From Micavibrio sp. UBA1672 (GTDB taxonomy: Bacteria; Pseudomonadota; Alphaproteobacteria; Micavibrionales; Micavibrionaceae): DNA of 40,910 nt. Below, piece by piece: positions 16,429-25,202 of the stretch. The position numbers and the translations under genes were made by a program. Location: positions 4,285-45,194 of the forward strand of contig DCKO01000060.1 of the NCBI GenBank assembly GCA_002320665.1, written 5' to 3'. The notes under the pieces were generated by a model, which was given only the letters and a program-made list of their open reading frames with translations, made no database searches and was not told the DNA's origin. Positions within the stretch are counted from its first letter, which is position 1; the number at the start of each line of letters is the position of its first letter.

Positions 16429-17277
16429 ATGGCCGTACCTAAAATTACTATGCGTCAATTGCTAGAAGCTGGTGTTCATTTTGGACACCACACACGTCGC
16501 TGGAACCCTCAAATGCGCGAATACATCTTTGGTGTGCGTAATGGTGTTCACATTCTGGACCTTCAACAAACGCAGCCATTATTGGCGAAAGCTCTTGAAG
16601 AAATCCGTAATATCGTTGCCAAAGGTGGGCGTATCCTTTTCGTAGGAACAAAGCGTCAAGCAAGTGATATTATCAAGGATGCCGCTAACCGCAGTGGTCA
16701 GTACTATGTCAATCACCGCTGGCTTGGTGGTATGATGACAAACTGGCAGACAATCAGCATATCTATCGAGCGTCTTCGTAAGCTTGATGAAATTCTTGCA
16801 GGTGACCAAAGCGGCTATACAAAAAAAGAAGCCCTTATGATGACACGTGAGCGTGACAAGCTTGAGCGCGCTATTGGCGGGATCAAGGACATGGGTGGTC
16901 AGCCTGATGCTCTTTTCGTAATTGATACAAACGAAGAAGATATCGCAATCAAAGAAGCGAACAAGCTTGGTATTCCTGTTTTTGCGATTGTTGACTCAAA
17001 TGCATCTTTCGAAGGTGTCGACTACATCATTCCGGGTAATGACGATGCGATCCGTGCGATTGACCTATATTGCGACGCTGTTGTTGATGCTGTTCTGGAT
17101 GGGCTTCAAGCTGAGCTTGCCACCTCCGGTAAGGATGCAGGCGCAGATCCTGATGCTAAAGTTGACCTTCCTAAAGCTAAACCTGAAGAAGCGAAAGCTG
17201 AGGACAAGAAAAAGGAAGAAGAAACTTCAGAAGAAGAGCAGCCTGCCGAGGAAGCCAAAAAGGCTGCATCTGCTTAA
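16429..17277 (+). CDS. rpsB: 30S ribosomal protein S2
   Basis: S2 is a small-subunit ribosomal protein needed late in 30S assembly and for S1 binding. The N-terminal LLEAGVHFGHHTRRWNPQM and the RWLGGMMTNW block are diagnostic. The 282-residue length exceeds the roughly 240-residue E. coli protein because of a C-terminal tail of about 55 residues made largely of Ala, Lys and Glu; such tails are common in alphaproteobacterial S2. A strong AAGGAG lies 7 bases before the ATG. It is followed 43 bases later by tsf, the standard rpsB-tsf operon. Confidence 0.98.
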   Translation: MAVPKITMRQLLEAGVHFGHHTRRWNPQMREYIFGVRNGVHILDLQQTQPLLAKALEEIRNIVAKGGRILFVGTKRQASDIIKDAANRSGQYYVNHRWLGGMMTNWQTISISIERLRKLDEILAGDQSGYTKKEALMMTRERDKLERAIGGIKDMGGQPDALFVIDTNEEDIAIKEANKLGIPVFAIVDSNASFEGVDYIIPGNDDAIRAIDLYCDAVVDAVLDGLQAELATSGKDAGADPDAKVDLPKAKPEEAKAEDKKKEEETSEEEQPAEEAKKAASA

Positions 17278-17320
17278 TTTTTAAAAACCAATTTTTTATA
17301 TATAGAAGAGGAAGAACGAC

Positions 17321-18241
17321 ATGGCTGATATTACAGCATCTATGGTTAAAGAACTTCGTGAAAAATCAGGCGCAGGCATGATGGATGCCAAAAAGGCCTT
17401 GGTTGAAAATAATGGTGACATGGAACAGGCAATCGACTGGCTTCGCACCAAAGGCTTGGCTAAAGCAGCCAAAAAATCTGGTCGCACAGCTGCCGAGGGT
17501 CTTGTAGCTTTGGCAACAAAAGGTTCGAAAGGCGTTATTGTTGAAGTGAACTCAGAAACTGACTTCGTTGCCAGAAACGCTGAGTTCCAAGCTTTCGTGA
17601 AGAAAGTTGCTGAAAAAGCACTTGAAGTAAATACTCTTGAAGAGCTAATAGCCGCAGATCTTGATGGTAAGTCAGTTGCAGACACACTAACTGATCTTAT
17701 CGCGACTATCGGTGAGCATATGAGCATTCGCCGCCTTGAAACTTTAGAAGTTCCGCAAGGTACAATTGCTGGTTATATGCATGGTGCTTTATCTGATAAT
17801 TTAGGTACGCTTGGTGTGCTCGTAGCTCTTGAATCATCTACTGATGAAGGAACACTAGCACCAACCGGTGAACAAATCGCCATGCATGTTGCGGCAACAA
17901 GCCCGCAATTCTTATCGCCTGCTGATGTTGATGCAGATACACTTGAGCGCGAGCGCAGTGTTCTTAAAGAACAAGCAATTGCGAGTGGTAAGCCTGCTGA
18001 AATCGCAGAGAAAATGGTTGAAGGTCGTATCCGCAAATTCTATGAAGAGATTTGCTTGACCGAGCAAACATTCGTTATTGATGGCGAAACAAAAATCTCT
18101 GATGTGGTTGCCAATGCCGCAAAAGAATCTGGTACAGAAATTAAACTTGCCGGCTTTACACGCGTTAAGCTTGGTGACGGTATCGAAAAAGAAGACGGAC
18201 CGGATTTTGCTGAAGAGGTAGCACTTGCTGCTAACAGTTAA
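17321..18241 (+). CDS. tsf: elongation factor Ts
   Basis: EF-Ts is the nucleotide-exchange factor that regenerates EF-Tu-GTP. The N-terminal UBA-like domain (about 1-50, with LREKSGAGMMDAKKAL) and the exchange motif ETDFVARNAEF are clear. The 306-residue length is normal. A GAGGAAG ribosome-binding site precedes the start. The gene is followed by a strong hairpin before pyrH. Confidence 0.98.
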   Translation: MADITASMVKELREKSGAGMMDAKKALVENNGDMEQAIDWLRTKGLAKAAKKSGRTAAEGLVALATKGSKGVIVEVNSETDFVARNAEFQAFVKKVAEKALEVNTLEELIAADLDGKSVADTLTDLIATIGEHMSIRRLETLEVPQGTIAGYMHGALSDNLGTLGVLVALESSTDEGTLAPTGEQIAMHVAATSPQFLSPADVDADTLERERSVLKEQAIASGKPAEIAEKMVEGRIRKFYEEICLTEQTFVIDGETKISDVVANAAKESGTEIKLAGFTRVKLGDGIEKEDGPDFAEEVALAANS

Positions 18242-18264
18242 CATCTTTTTGACTTAATTTCCCG

Positions 18265-18293
18265 GCAGCCGCGTTGCATATTGACGCGGCTGC
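18265..18293 (+). terminator. perfect hairpin between tsf and pyrH
   Basis: GCAGCCGCGT (18265-18274) and ACGCGGCTGC (18284-18293) form a perfect ten-pair GC-rich stem with a 9-base loop. The sequence after it is AT-rich but has no T run, so it may be a weak or Rho-assisted terminator, an attenuator or an RNA-processing site that lowers pyrH expression relative to rpsB-tsf. A TTGACG inside the stem's right arm could be part of a pyrH promoter, but the spacing to the AT-rich -10 candidates is poor. Confidence 0.6.
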
Positions 18294-18346
18294 ATTAATA
18301 TATAAATATCGCTAGAGCAACAAAACACAAGAGAGGGGCCATGGTC

Positions 18347-19093
18347 ATGAGCGCTAAAACACCGGATGATAAGGTACAGGCCGCTTATCCCTATAAACGT
18401 GTTATGCTTAAACTTTCCGGTGAGGTTCTAATGGGCGGCAAGGAGTTCGGTCTGGACTCTGATACAATGAAACGCGTCGCCGAAGATATCAAAGAAGTTG
18501 TTGATCTGGGCCTTGAGGTCTGTGTCGTTGTAGGTGGAGGCAATATCTTTCGCGGGGTGTCTGTTGCCTCACAAGGGATGGACCGAACCGCCGCCGATTA
18601 TATGGGCATGCTTGGTGTGGTCATGAATGCCTTGGCACTTCAAAATGTTCTGGAGAATATGGGCGTTGATACGCGCGTTCAATCCGCCATTAGAATGGAT
18701 TCTATCTGTGAGCCTTATATCCGCCGTCGTGCTGTACGACACATGGAAAAAGGCCGCGTTGTTATTTTCGCGGCTGGAACTGGTAATCCATATTTCACAA
18801 CCGATACAGGTGCAGCGCTCAGAGCATCTGAAATGGATTGTGATGTTATCCTGAAGGGCACAAAAGTTGATGGGGTATATTCAGATGATCCCAAGAAAAA
18901 CCCGGATGCCGAGCGCTATGATCGCGTGACATATATGGATGTTCTGACCAAAGATTTGAAGGTTATGGATGCCACTGCCATTTCTCTGGCGCGGGATAAT
19001 AATATCCCGATTGTTGTCTTTTCTATTCTTGAAAAAGGTGGTTTTGGACAAGTTGTTCAGAATAAGGGCAATTATACGATTGTTACCAATTAG
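18347..19093 (+). CDS. pyrH: UMP kinase
   Basis: PyrH phosphorylates UMP to UDP in pyrimidine nucleotide synthesis. It is an amino-acid-kinase fold protein: KRVMLKLSGEVLMGG near the N-terminus, the VVVGGGNIFRG motif, RTAADYMGMLG and FAAGTGNPYFTTDTGAALRA are diagnostic. Two in-frame ATGs exist, at 18341 and 18347; the second is chosen because GAGGGG lies 8 bases before it and only 2 before the first. The protein has 248 residues. The order pyrH-frr-uppS-cdsA-dxr is the conserved bacterial cluster. Confidence 0.97.
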   Translation: MSAKTPDDKVQAAYPYKRVMLKLSGEVLMGGKEFGLDSDTMKRVAEDIKEVVDLGLEVCVVVGGGNIFRGVSVASQGMDRTAADYMGMLGVVMNALALQNVLENMGVDTRVQSAIRMDSICEPYIRRRAVRHMEKGRVVIFAAGTGNPYFTTDTGAALRASEMDCDVILKGTKVDGVYSDDPKKNPDAERYDRVTYMDVLTKDLKVMDATAISLARDNNIPIVVFSILEKGGFGQVVQNKGNYTIVTN

Positions 19094-19111
19094 AAATAAA
19101 AGGAATGAGTC

Positions 19112-19666
19112 ATGTCTTATAATAAAAGCGAAACACAAAAACTCATGGAAAAATCTGTTGAGGTTCTACAAAAGGAATTTGCCGGTCTGCGTACAGGCCG
19201 CGCTTCTGTAAACCTCCTTGATCCTGTTGTTGTGGATCTATACGGCAGCAAAATGCCTATTAATCAGGTTGGTACGGTAACCGTGCCAGAACCAAGAATG
19301 CTGGCGGTGCAGGTCTGGGATGGCTCTGCGGTAAAATCAGTTGAAAAAGCGATACGGGATTCAGGTCTGGGCCTAAATCCAATGCCAGATGGCAATACAA
19401 TTCGTATTCCTCTGCCGGATCTGAACGAAGAGCGCCGCAAGGAACTGACAAAAATCGCCGGAAAATATGCAGAAACTGCACGGATCTCGGTTAGAAATGC
19501 ACGAAGAGATGCTATGGATTCTCTGAAGAAGTCAGAAAAAGACGGTGACATTTCCGAAGATGATTATAAACGCCTGTCCGACGAAGTGCAGAAACTTACC
19601 GATGATCATGTTGGTAAAATCGACAAAATGCTGGCTGATAAAGAAAAAGATATTATGACCGTATAA
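19112..19666 (+). CDS. frr: ribosome recycling factor
   Basis: RRF splits post-termination ribosomes with EF-G. The protein has 184 residues with LRTGRASVNLLDPV, VQVWDGSAVKSVEKAI and the LTKIAGKYAETARISVRNAR helix block, all typical. AAAGGA lies 8 bases before the ATG. It starts 18 bases after pyrH and is probably in the same transcript. Confidence 0.98.
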   Translation: MSYNKSETQKLMEKSVEVLQKEFAGLRTGRASVNLLDPVVVDLYGSKMPINQVGTVTVPEPRMLAVQVWDGSAVKSVEKAIRDSGLGLNPMPDGNTIRIPLPDLNEERRKELTKIAGKYAETARISVRNARRDAMDSLKKSEKDGDISEDDYKRLSDEVQKLTDDHVGKIDKMLADKEKDIMTV

Positions 19667-19698
19667 ATTTACCAAGAGGAAAAAGCAGGAACGGCTTT

Positions 19699-20448
19699 AT
19701 GATTTTAAAAGGAAAACAAAATAAGGAAATCACAGACGTTCCAAAGCATATTGCCGTGATTATGGATGGAAATGGGCGCTGGGCAAATAAGCGTGGCTTA
19801 CCCAGAACAATGGGCCACAAGCAAGGCGCAGAAAGTGCTCGTAAGATTGTTAAATATGCTGCCGAGCTTGGTGTGAAATATCTAACGCTTTTTGGTTTTT
19901 CTTCCGAGAACTGGAGGCGTCCTCAATCTGAAATCGAAGATCTGATGCAGCTCTTGCGTCAATATCTACGCAGCGAAACTGCCGAACTTCATAAGAATAA
20001 CGTCAAGCTGGTTGTTATAGGTGATAAAACCGCCTTTGACGAAGATATTATAAAACTCATAAACAATACTGAAAGCCTAACCAGAAATAATACAGGTATC
20101 ACCGTGATTATGGCTCTGAATTATGGGGGACGATATGATATTGCACAAGGCATTCAGGCCATGATCGCCGAGGCTTTGTCGAATGATGAAATTCCAGAGA
20201 TTGGCAAGATTGAAGAAAGTCTGTCTTCTTATCTCTGCACAGCAGGTATCGCAGATCCTGATTTGCTGATCCGCACAAGCGGTGAAAAACGCATTAGTAA
20301 CTTTCTGCTTTGGCAATGTGCTTATACCGAAATGGTTTTCACCCCTGTTCTTTGGCCTGATTTTGACAAGAATGATCTCATACAGGCAATTAATGAGTAT
20401 GCGCAGCGTGATAGACGTTTTGGAGCAATTAAGAAGTCCGGTATTTGA
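19699..20448 (+). CDS. uppS: isoprenyl transferase (undecaprenyl diphosphate synthase)
   Basis: UppS is a cis-prenyltransferase making the C55 carrier lipid for peptidoglycan and O-antigen synthesis. The family motif IMDGNGRWANKRGLPR at about 23-38 contains the Mg-binding Asp; FGFSSENWRRP and LLIRTSGEKRISNFLLWQ are also present. The length of 249 residues is normal. It is followed after 3 bases by cdsA. Confidence 0.97.
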   Translation: MILKGKQNKEITDVPKHIAVIMDGNGRWANKRGLPRTMGHKQGAESARKIVKYAAELGVKYLTLFGFSSENWRRPQSEIEDLMQLLRQYLRSETAELHKNNVKLVVIGDKTAFDEDIIKLINNTESLTRNNTGITVIMALNYGGRYDIAQGIQAMIAEALSNDEIPEIGKIEESLSSYLCTAGIADPDLLIRTSGEKRISNFLLWQCAYTEMVFTPVLWPDFDKNDLIQAINEYAQRDRRFGAIKKSGI

Positions 20449-20451
20449 TCT

Positions 20452-21138
20452 ATGTTCACATCTCTAGGCTCTTTGGAAAAACGCATTATTTCTGCAGCCA
20501 TCATTGCACCGATTTTTCTGTTTTGTATCATTTCAGGTGACTGGCCGCTGACAATTTGGCTGACGATTGCTTTAATTATTTCTACTTATGAGTGGGTTTG
20601 TCTTTCAAAAAAAACTCCTTTTTTTATACCCTGCCTCATATTAGGCATAGTCTATATGTTTCTCTCCTATAGTAGTTTTTATATCCTGCGGGATATGTAT
20701 TCGATTAATGTACTTCTGGTCTTTATCGGTATGATCTGGGCTAGTGATACAGGTGCTTACTTTACGGGAAAGACAATCGGTGGACCAAAATTGATCAAGG
20801 AAATTAGTCCCAATAAAACATGGTCTGGTTTTGGTGGTGCACTTTTATTTCCAGCTCTTCTTGGCATAATTTGGTATTTAGTCTTCGGCTTCCATATGGA
20901 GTTTGATGGACGAAGTGTCTACACAAATTTAGTGGTGCTGGCTGTATTAGGGGTGGTCACAGGAGCCGCCGGACAGGCAGGGGATTTACTGGTCTCCTTC
21001 GTTAAACGGCAGGCTGGTGTCAAGGATACAGGTAATCTAATTCCAGGCCATGGCGGGTTACTTGATCGCATAGATTCCTTGCTATTAGCTACGCCTGTCT
21101 TTTTTCTGGCGATGGTGATTTTATCCTATGTCTTGTAA
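20452..21138 (+). CDS. cdsA: phosphatidate cytidylyltransferase
   Basis: CdsA makes CDP-diacylglycerol from phosphatidate and CTP, the branch point of phospholipid synthesis, in the inner membrane. The signature SFVKRQAGVKDTGNLIPGHG followed by GLLDRIDSLL near the C-terminus is a full match to the family pattern. At 228 residues it is shorter than the E. coli enzyme (about 285), lacking N-terminal membrane segments, as in other alphaproteobacteria. Its last 11 bases overlap dxr. Confidence 0.96.
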   Translation: MFTSLGSLEKRIISAAIIAPIFLFCIISGDWPLTIWLTIALIISTYEWVCLSKKTPFFIPCLILGIVYMFLSYSSFYILRDMYSINVLLVFIGMIWASDTGAYFTGKTIGGPKLIKEISPNKTWSGFGGALLFPALLGIIWYLVFGFHMEFDGRSVYTNLVVLAVLGVVTGAAGQAGDLLVSFVKRQAGVKDTGNLIPGHGGLLDRIDSLLLATPVFFLAMVILSYVL

Positions 21139-22291
21139 AAAAATAAGCATATTAGGCGTTACCGGTTCAGTAGGGCAATCCGCCGCCAATGTTATTATAT
21201 CAGCACATGAAAACTTTGATGTTCAGGTTGTAACAGCTGGTTCCAACGTAGAAAGACTGGCTGAGGATGCAATAAGGTTAAAGGCAAAAAAGGCAGCCAT
21301 TGCAGATGAAACCAAGTATGAAGACCTCAAGACTTTACTGACTGGAACAGAAATAGAAGCTTATGCGGGCAAAAACTCAATTGAGGAAATTGCCGCTGAG
21401 CCATGTGATCTGGTTTTAGCTGCAATCGTTGGGTTCGCCGGTCTAAGACCAATCCTATCTGCCCTTAAAAACGGCATTAACGTGGCCATAGCCAATAAAG
21501 AGCCCTTAGTCGCGGCAGGTGCTCTCGTGATGGAAACAGCTCGAAAATCAGGTGCAAAGATTCTACCCGTAGATAGCGAACATAATGCAATCTTCCAGTG
21601 CTTTGAAGAAAGTAACCGAAAATCAATTGAGACTATTATTCTAACAGCCTCTGGCGGACCATTTCTGGATTGGGATATCAAGAATATAAAATCTGCAACG
21701 ATCAATCAGGCGATTACGCATCCAAATTGGTCAATGGGCCGCAAGATATCAGTGGATAGCGCAACCATGATGAATAAGGCGCTTGAAGTGATTGAGGCAC
21801 ATTATCTGTTTGAGGTGCCGCCCGAGAAAATTGATATTGTGATCCATCCGCAATCTGTAATTCACTCGATGGTTTCTTATTGTGATGGTTCAATTTTGGC
21901 ACAAATGGGCGCAAGCGATATGAGGACTCCTGTGGCTTATGCGCTGGGCTGGCCGGAGCGAATAAAAACGCCAGGCAAGACATTAGATATAAAAACGCTT
22001 TCCAAGCTTACCTTTCAGAAGCCTGATTTTGATAAATTCCCAGCTCTCCGTTTTGCTTATGAGGCCTTAGATAGAGGGGGCGTATCACAAATTGCATTAA
22101 ATGCGGCGAATGAGCAGGCTGTAGACTTATTTTTAAAGGAACGTATCTCTTTTGGTCGAATTACTGAAGCAATAGAAAAAGCTTTACTTTGGACTGAAAG
22201 CGAAGCCTCTGATAAAGATATAAAAACAGTTGAAGATATTGAAGAATTCAATAACAATGTGCGTTCTTTTGTAACCAAAGACGTATTGTAA
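21128..22291 (+). CDS. dxr: 1-deoxy-D-xylulose 5-phosphate reductoisomerase
   Basis: DXR converts DXP to MEP with NADPH, the first committed step of non-mevalonate isoprenoid synthesis. The NADPH-binding GVTGSVGQSA is at 10-19; NKEPLVAAG, the metal/substrate-binding PVDSEHNAIFQ, TASGGPF and HPNWSMGRKISVDSATMMNK follow. The length of 387 residues is normal. It overlaps cdsA by 11 bases. It feeds the same pathway that UppS uses. Confidence 0.97.
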   Translation: MSCKKISILGVTGSVGQSAANVIISAHENFDVQVVTAGSNVERLAEDAIRLKAKKAAIADETKYEDLKTLLTGTEIEAYAGKNSIEEIAAEPCDLVLAAIVGFAGLRPILSALKNGINVAIANKEPLVAAGALVMETARKSGAKILPVDSEHNAIFQCFEESNRKSIETIILTASGGPFLDWDIKNIKSATINQAITHPNWSMGRKISVDSATMMNKALEVIEAHYLFEVPPEKIDIVIHPQSVIHSMVSYCDGSILAQMGASDMRTPVAYALGWPERIKTPGKTLDIKTLSKLTFQKPDFDKFPALRFAYEALDRGGVSQIALNAANEQAVDLFLKERISFGRITEAIEKALLWTESEASDKDIKTVEDIEEFNNNVRSFVTKDVL

Positions 22292-22336
22292 TATAATGCA
22301 AACACGACTCCTGAATTAATAAGAAGAGAAAAATAT

Positions 22337-23752
22337 ATGAACTTGCTAGAAATGTTTCAGTCTCTAGGGCCCAATATCCTGATTGCAGTCGCATCATTTA
22401 TTGTTGTTTTAAGTATTCTGGTTTTTGTCCATGAATGGGGACATTATATCGTAGCACGTTTATGTGGTGTGCGTGTCGAAGAATTCTCTATTGGCTTTGG
22501 TAAAGAAATATGGGGTTACACGGATAAGGCGGGTACACGTTGGAAAGTTTCACTTGTGCCGCTAGGTGGTTTTGTAAAGATGTATGGTGACGTTGATCCT
22601 GCTAGTTCTGGTGCATCTGACATGGTTGAGTCTTCTGATATGGCTGAAGATGGTTTTACGCCTATGCGCCCTATGACCGAAGAAGAACGAAAAGAAGCTT
22701 TTTTTGCAAAGCCTGTCTGGCAAAGGGCTGCTATTGTTTTTGCAGGACCTGCTATTAACTATGTTTTGGCCGTTGTGCTTTTGGCGGGCTTATTTGTCTT
22801 TCATGGTCAAAATGTAATCAAGCCTGAAATCGGAGGCATTCTTGCCGGAAGCTCTGCTGAAGAATATGGATTTCAGCCACAGGATGTAATTCTTTCCATT
22901 GATGGCAAAAGAATAGATAAGTTTCAGGATATCAGCCGTGAAATGATGGTTGCTTTGGATCAGGAAAAACACTTCGTCGTTCAGCGCGGTAAAGAGATTA
23001 TAGATATTTATGCAAAGCCGACCCGCATAGAGCAAAAAGATCGTTTTGGATTCCCAAGCAGTAAAGGCGTTTTGGGTGTTTTTCCTGCTGAAAGCGGGTT
23101 TGCTGCATCAAGGATAAAAGTAATTGATGGACAAAAATACGATAATGTTGAAGAAGTGTTGGAGATTTTAAAAAGTAAAATGGGCACAACTTTTTCTGTC
23201 GCAACAAGTGATGAAGAAGGCGCGGATGTTTATATTGTCAATCCATCTGCACAAGTAAATGACGAGTTTGGAACTTTTGAAAATATGGAAGATGAAGTTC
23301 TAATCCTATCCAGCACAAAAGGTGAAGCGCTTATACCTCATAACTTCATGACAGCAACGCAAAGTGCTATTCGTGAATCCTATGTGATGACCCGCAGCTC
23401 TTTGGAGGCAATCTGGCAAATGATTGTTGGTGTCCGAAGTGCAACAGAATTAGGTGGTATTGTTCGAATCGGAGCAATAGCAGGAGATATGGCGCAGCAA
23501 GGTATTATTCCGCTAATTCTTTTGACGGCATTACTTTCTGTGAATTTGGGTTTTATCAATTTGTTACCAATCCCTCTTTTGGATGGTGGACATTTGACGT
23601 TCTATTTCTTTGAGGCCATTATGGGAAAGCCTGTGCCGGAGCCGGTTCAAGAATATGCGTTTAGAGCAGGTCTGGTATTTCTGATCGGGATCATGGCCTT
23701 TGCTAATATTAATGACCTTGTCCAGCTCTCGGGGATTTTAGAGGGGAAATAA
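22337..23752 (+). CDS. rseP: RseP-type site-2 zinc metalloprotease, copy 1
   Basis: This is an intramembrane protease of the M50 family, which cleaves anti-sigma factors or signal-peptide remnants. The zinc motif HEWGH is at 32-36 in the first membrane helix, followed by the VPLGGFVKMYGD membrane-reentrant loop, a PDZ domain near 170-235, a second, divergent PDZ-like part (about 240-330), and the C-terminal LLPIPLLDGGH with the zinc-binding Asp416. All catalytic residues are kept. The length of 471 residues is above the usual 360-450. It sits between dxr and bamA, the standard RseP position, but is followed 11 bases later by a second paralogue. Confidence 0.95.
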   Translation: MNLLEMFQSLGPNILIAVASFIVVLSILVFVHEWGHYIVARLCGVRVEEFSIGFGKEIWGYTDKAGTRWKVSLVPLGGFVKMYGDVDPASSGASDMVESSDMAEDGFTPMRPMTEEERKEAFFAKPVWQRAAIVFAGPAINYVLAVVLLAGLFVFHGQNVIKPEIGGILAGSSAEEYGFQPQDVILSIDGKRIDKFQDISREMMVALDQEKHFVVQRGKEIIDIYAKPTRIEQKDRFGFPSSKGVLGVFPAESGFAASRIKVIDGQKYDNVEEVLEILKSKMGTTFSVATSDEEGADVYIVNPSAQVNDEFGTFENMEDEVLILSSTKGEALIPHNFMTATQSAIRESYVMTRSSLEAIWQMIVGVRSATELGGIVRIGAIAGDMAQQGIIPLILLTALLSVNLGFINLLPIPLLDGGHLTFYFFEAIMGKPVPEPVQEYAFRAGLVFLIGIMAFANINDLVQLSGILEGK

Positions 23753-23763
23753 AAAGGTATGAT

Positions 23764-25140
23764 ATGACCTTATGGGATATCACTGAAAATCTGTTTTTCT
23801 ATGTCTTTGTCGCTATTTTTAGCGTTTCTTTTATCATTACGGTTCATGAATTTGGACACTATTTAGCTGCAAGGTATTTTGGCGTAGCTGTTGAAAAATT
23901 TTCAGTCGGATTTGGTAAAGAAATTTGCGGATTTAATGATAAGGCTGGCACAAGATGGAGTGTGTCATGGATACCGCTGGGTGGTTATGTAAAGATTTTC
24001 GGCGATGTTGATATCAATAAACCATTTGTTTGGGATCATGAAAACAATTGTGAAAGAAGACTCACCAAAGAAGAATTAAAACTCGCATATTGTACAAAAA
24101 CAGTTTGGCAAAGACTTGCTATTGTATTTGCAGGCCCTCTGGCAAATTTCCTTTTTACATTTTTGGTTTTATTTCTTTTATACACAACGGTCGGACAATC
24201 ATACACGCCACCAATCATTAATGCTCTGGGCGTGGATTCAGAAAGCTACAAAGCCGGTTTTCAGATGGGTGATCAGGTTCTGGAAATGGAAGGGCGTAAA
24301 ATTAGAAGGTGGAGCGATGTATACAGGACCACAATGGCAAGTCCGGGGGCAAAGTTTGATTATAAAGTTCTTCGCGATGGCAAAGAAATTAGACTGACAG
24401 CCAAGGTTCAGGAGATGGAATATATTGATATGAAAGGCCGTCATCGAACGCACGGGCGTACAGGCATGGTGCGTTTTAGAATGATGAAACTTGAACGTAT
24501 AAGATCCGTTAATGGAGTTGATACTTCGGATAATCCTGAACTTGCGAAGAAACTAATTCTACAAAACCTTGATAAAGTGATTACAGTTGGAACACGTTTT
24601 CAAGAAGACAAGGACAATGTTTTCTTGGTTAAAATACCTAGTGAGTATAATCAGCACCATTTCAACAAGAAAGAAGAAGACAAAGATATATACATCTATA
24701 TCGTGGATGCTGATAAGAAATATTACCTAAGATTAACCCCATTTGAATCTTTTTATGAAATTTATCACATCATCAGCAAAGTTATTAAAGAAAGTGCCAT
24801 ACTTATAAAAGTATCAGTACAAGGCAAAACAGATGAGCCAGCCGTCGGCGGAGTGCCTAAAATTAGTGAAAACTTTGCCAAAGCCGCTAAGAGTGGCTGG
24901 TATCAGTATATTATTATAATTTCTATTTTTTCATTTATGATCGGTTTTATTAATTTATTACCAATCCCGATTCTCGATGGAGGCCATATTGTGTTTCTAT
25001 TGTATGAGGCAATAAGCGGGAATCCGGTTTCTCCACGGATTCAAGACATTGCTTTTATGATTGGGCTGGTGTTACTTGGGGGAATCATGATATTTGCGAA
25101 CATAAATGATTTAGTCATAATGATATCTAAGCTAGAATAA
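23764..25140 (+). CDS. RseP-type site-2 zinc metalloprotease, copy 2
   Basis: This is a second M50 protease, clearly a paralogue of its neighbour: both share the FGKE-I-G, DKAGTRW-VS, TVWQR/PVWQR-AIVFAGP and FANINDLV stretches. The zinc motif HEFGH is at 28-32 and the C-terminal LLPIPILDGGH carries Asp405, so it should be active. A PDZ domain is visible at about 155-220 (AGFQMGDQVLEMEGRKI). The middle region (about 235-340) is polar and Lys-rich and differs most from copy 1. The length is 458 residues. Tandem duplication followed by divergence is the likeliest origin; different substrates are an inference. Confidence 0.93.
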   Translation: MTLWDITENLFFYVFVAIFSVSFIITVHEFGHYLAARYFGVAVEKFSVGFGKEICGFNDKAGTRWSVSWIPLGGYVKIFGDVDINKPFVWDHENNCERRLTKEELKLAYCTKTVWQRLAIVFAGPLANFLFTFLVLFLLYTTVGQSYTPPIINALGVDSESYKAGFQMGDQVLEMEGRKIRRWSDVYRTTMASPGAKFDYKVLRDGKEIRLTAKVQEMEYIDMKGRHRTHGRTGMVRFRMMKLERIRSVNGVDTSDNPELAKKLILQNLDKVITVGTRFQEDKDNVFLVKIPSEYNQHHFNKKEEDKDIYIYIVDADKKYYLRLTPFESFYEIYHIISKVIKESAILIKVSVQGKTDEPAVGGVPKISENFAKAAKSGWYQYIIIISIFSFMIGFINLLPIPILDGGHIVFLLYEAISGNPVSPRIQDIAFMIGLVLLGGIMIFANINDLVIMISKLE

Positions 25141-25202
25141 GCGCACTGAGTAGTAGTAATTAATCATATTTTTGTTTGATAGTAGTGAGGTTAAACCCAA
25201 CC

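Noticed and set aside
17278..17320. A/T hairpin (TAAAAA and TTTTTTA) between rpsB and tsf as a terminator
   Set aside because: The stem has only A-T pairs and would be too unstable; rpsB-tsf is a conserved co-transcribed pair.
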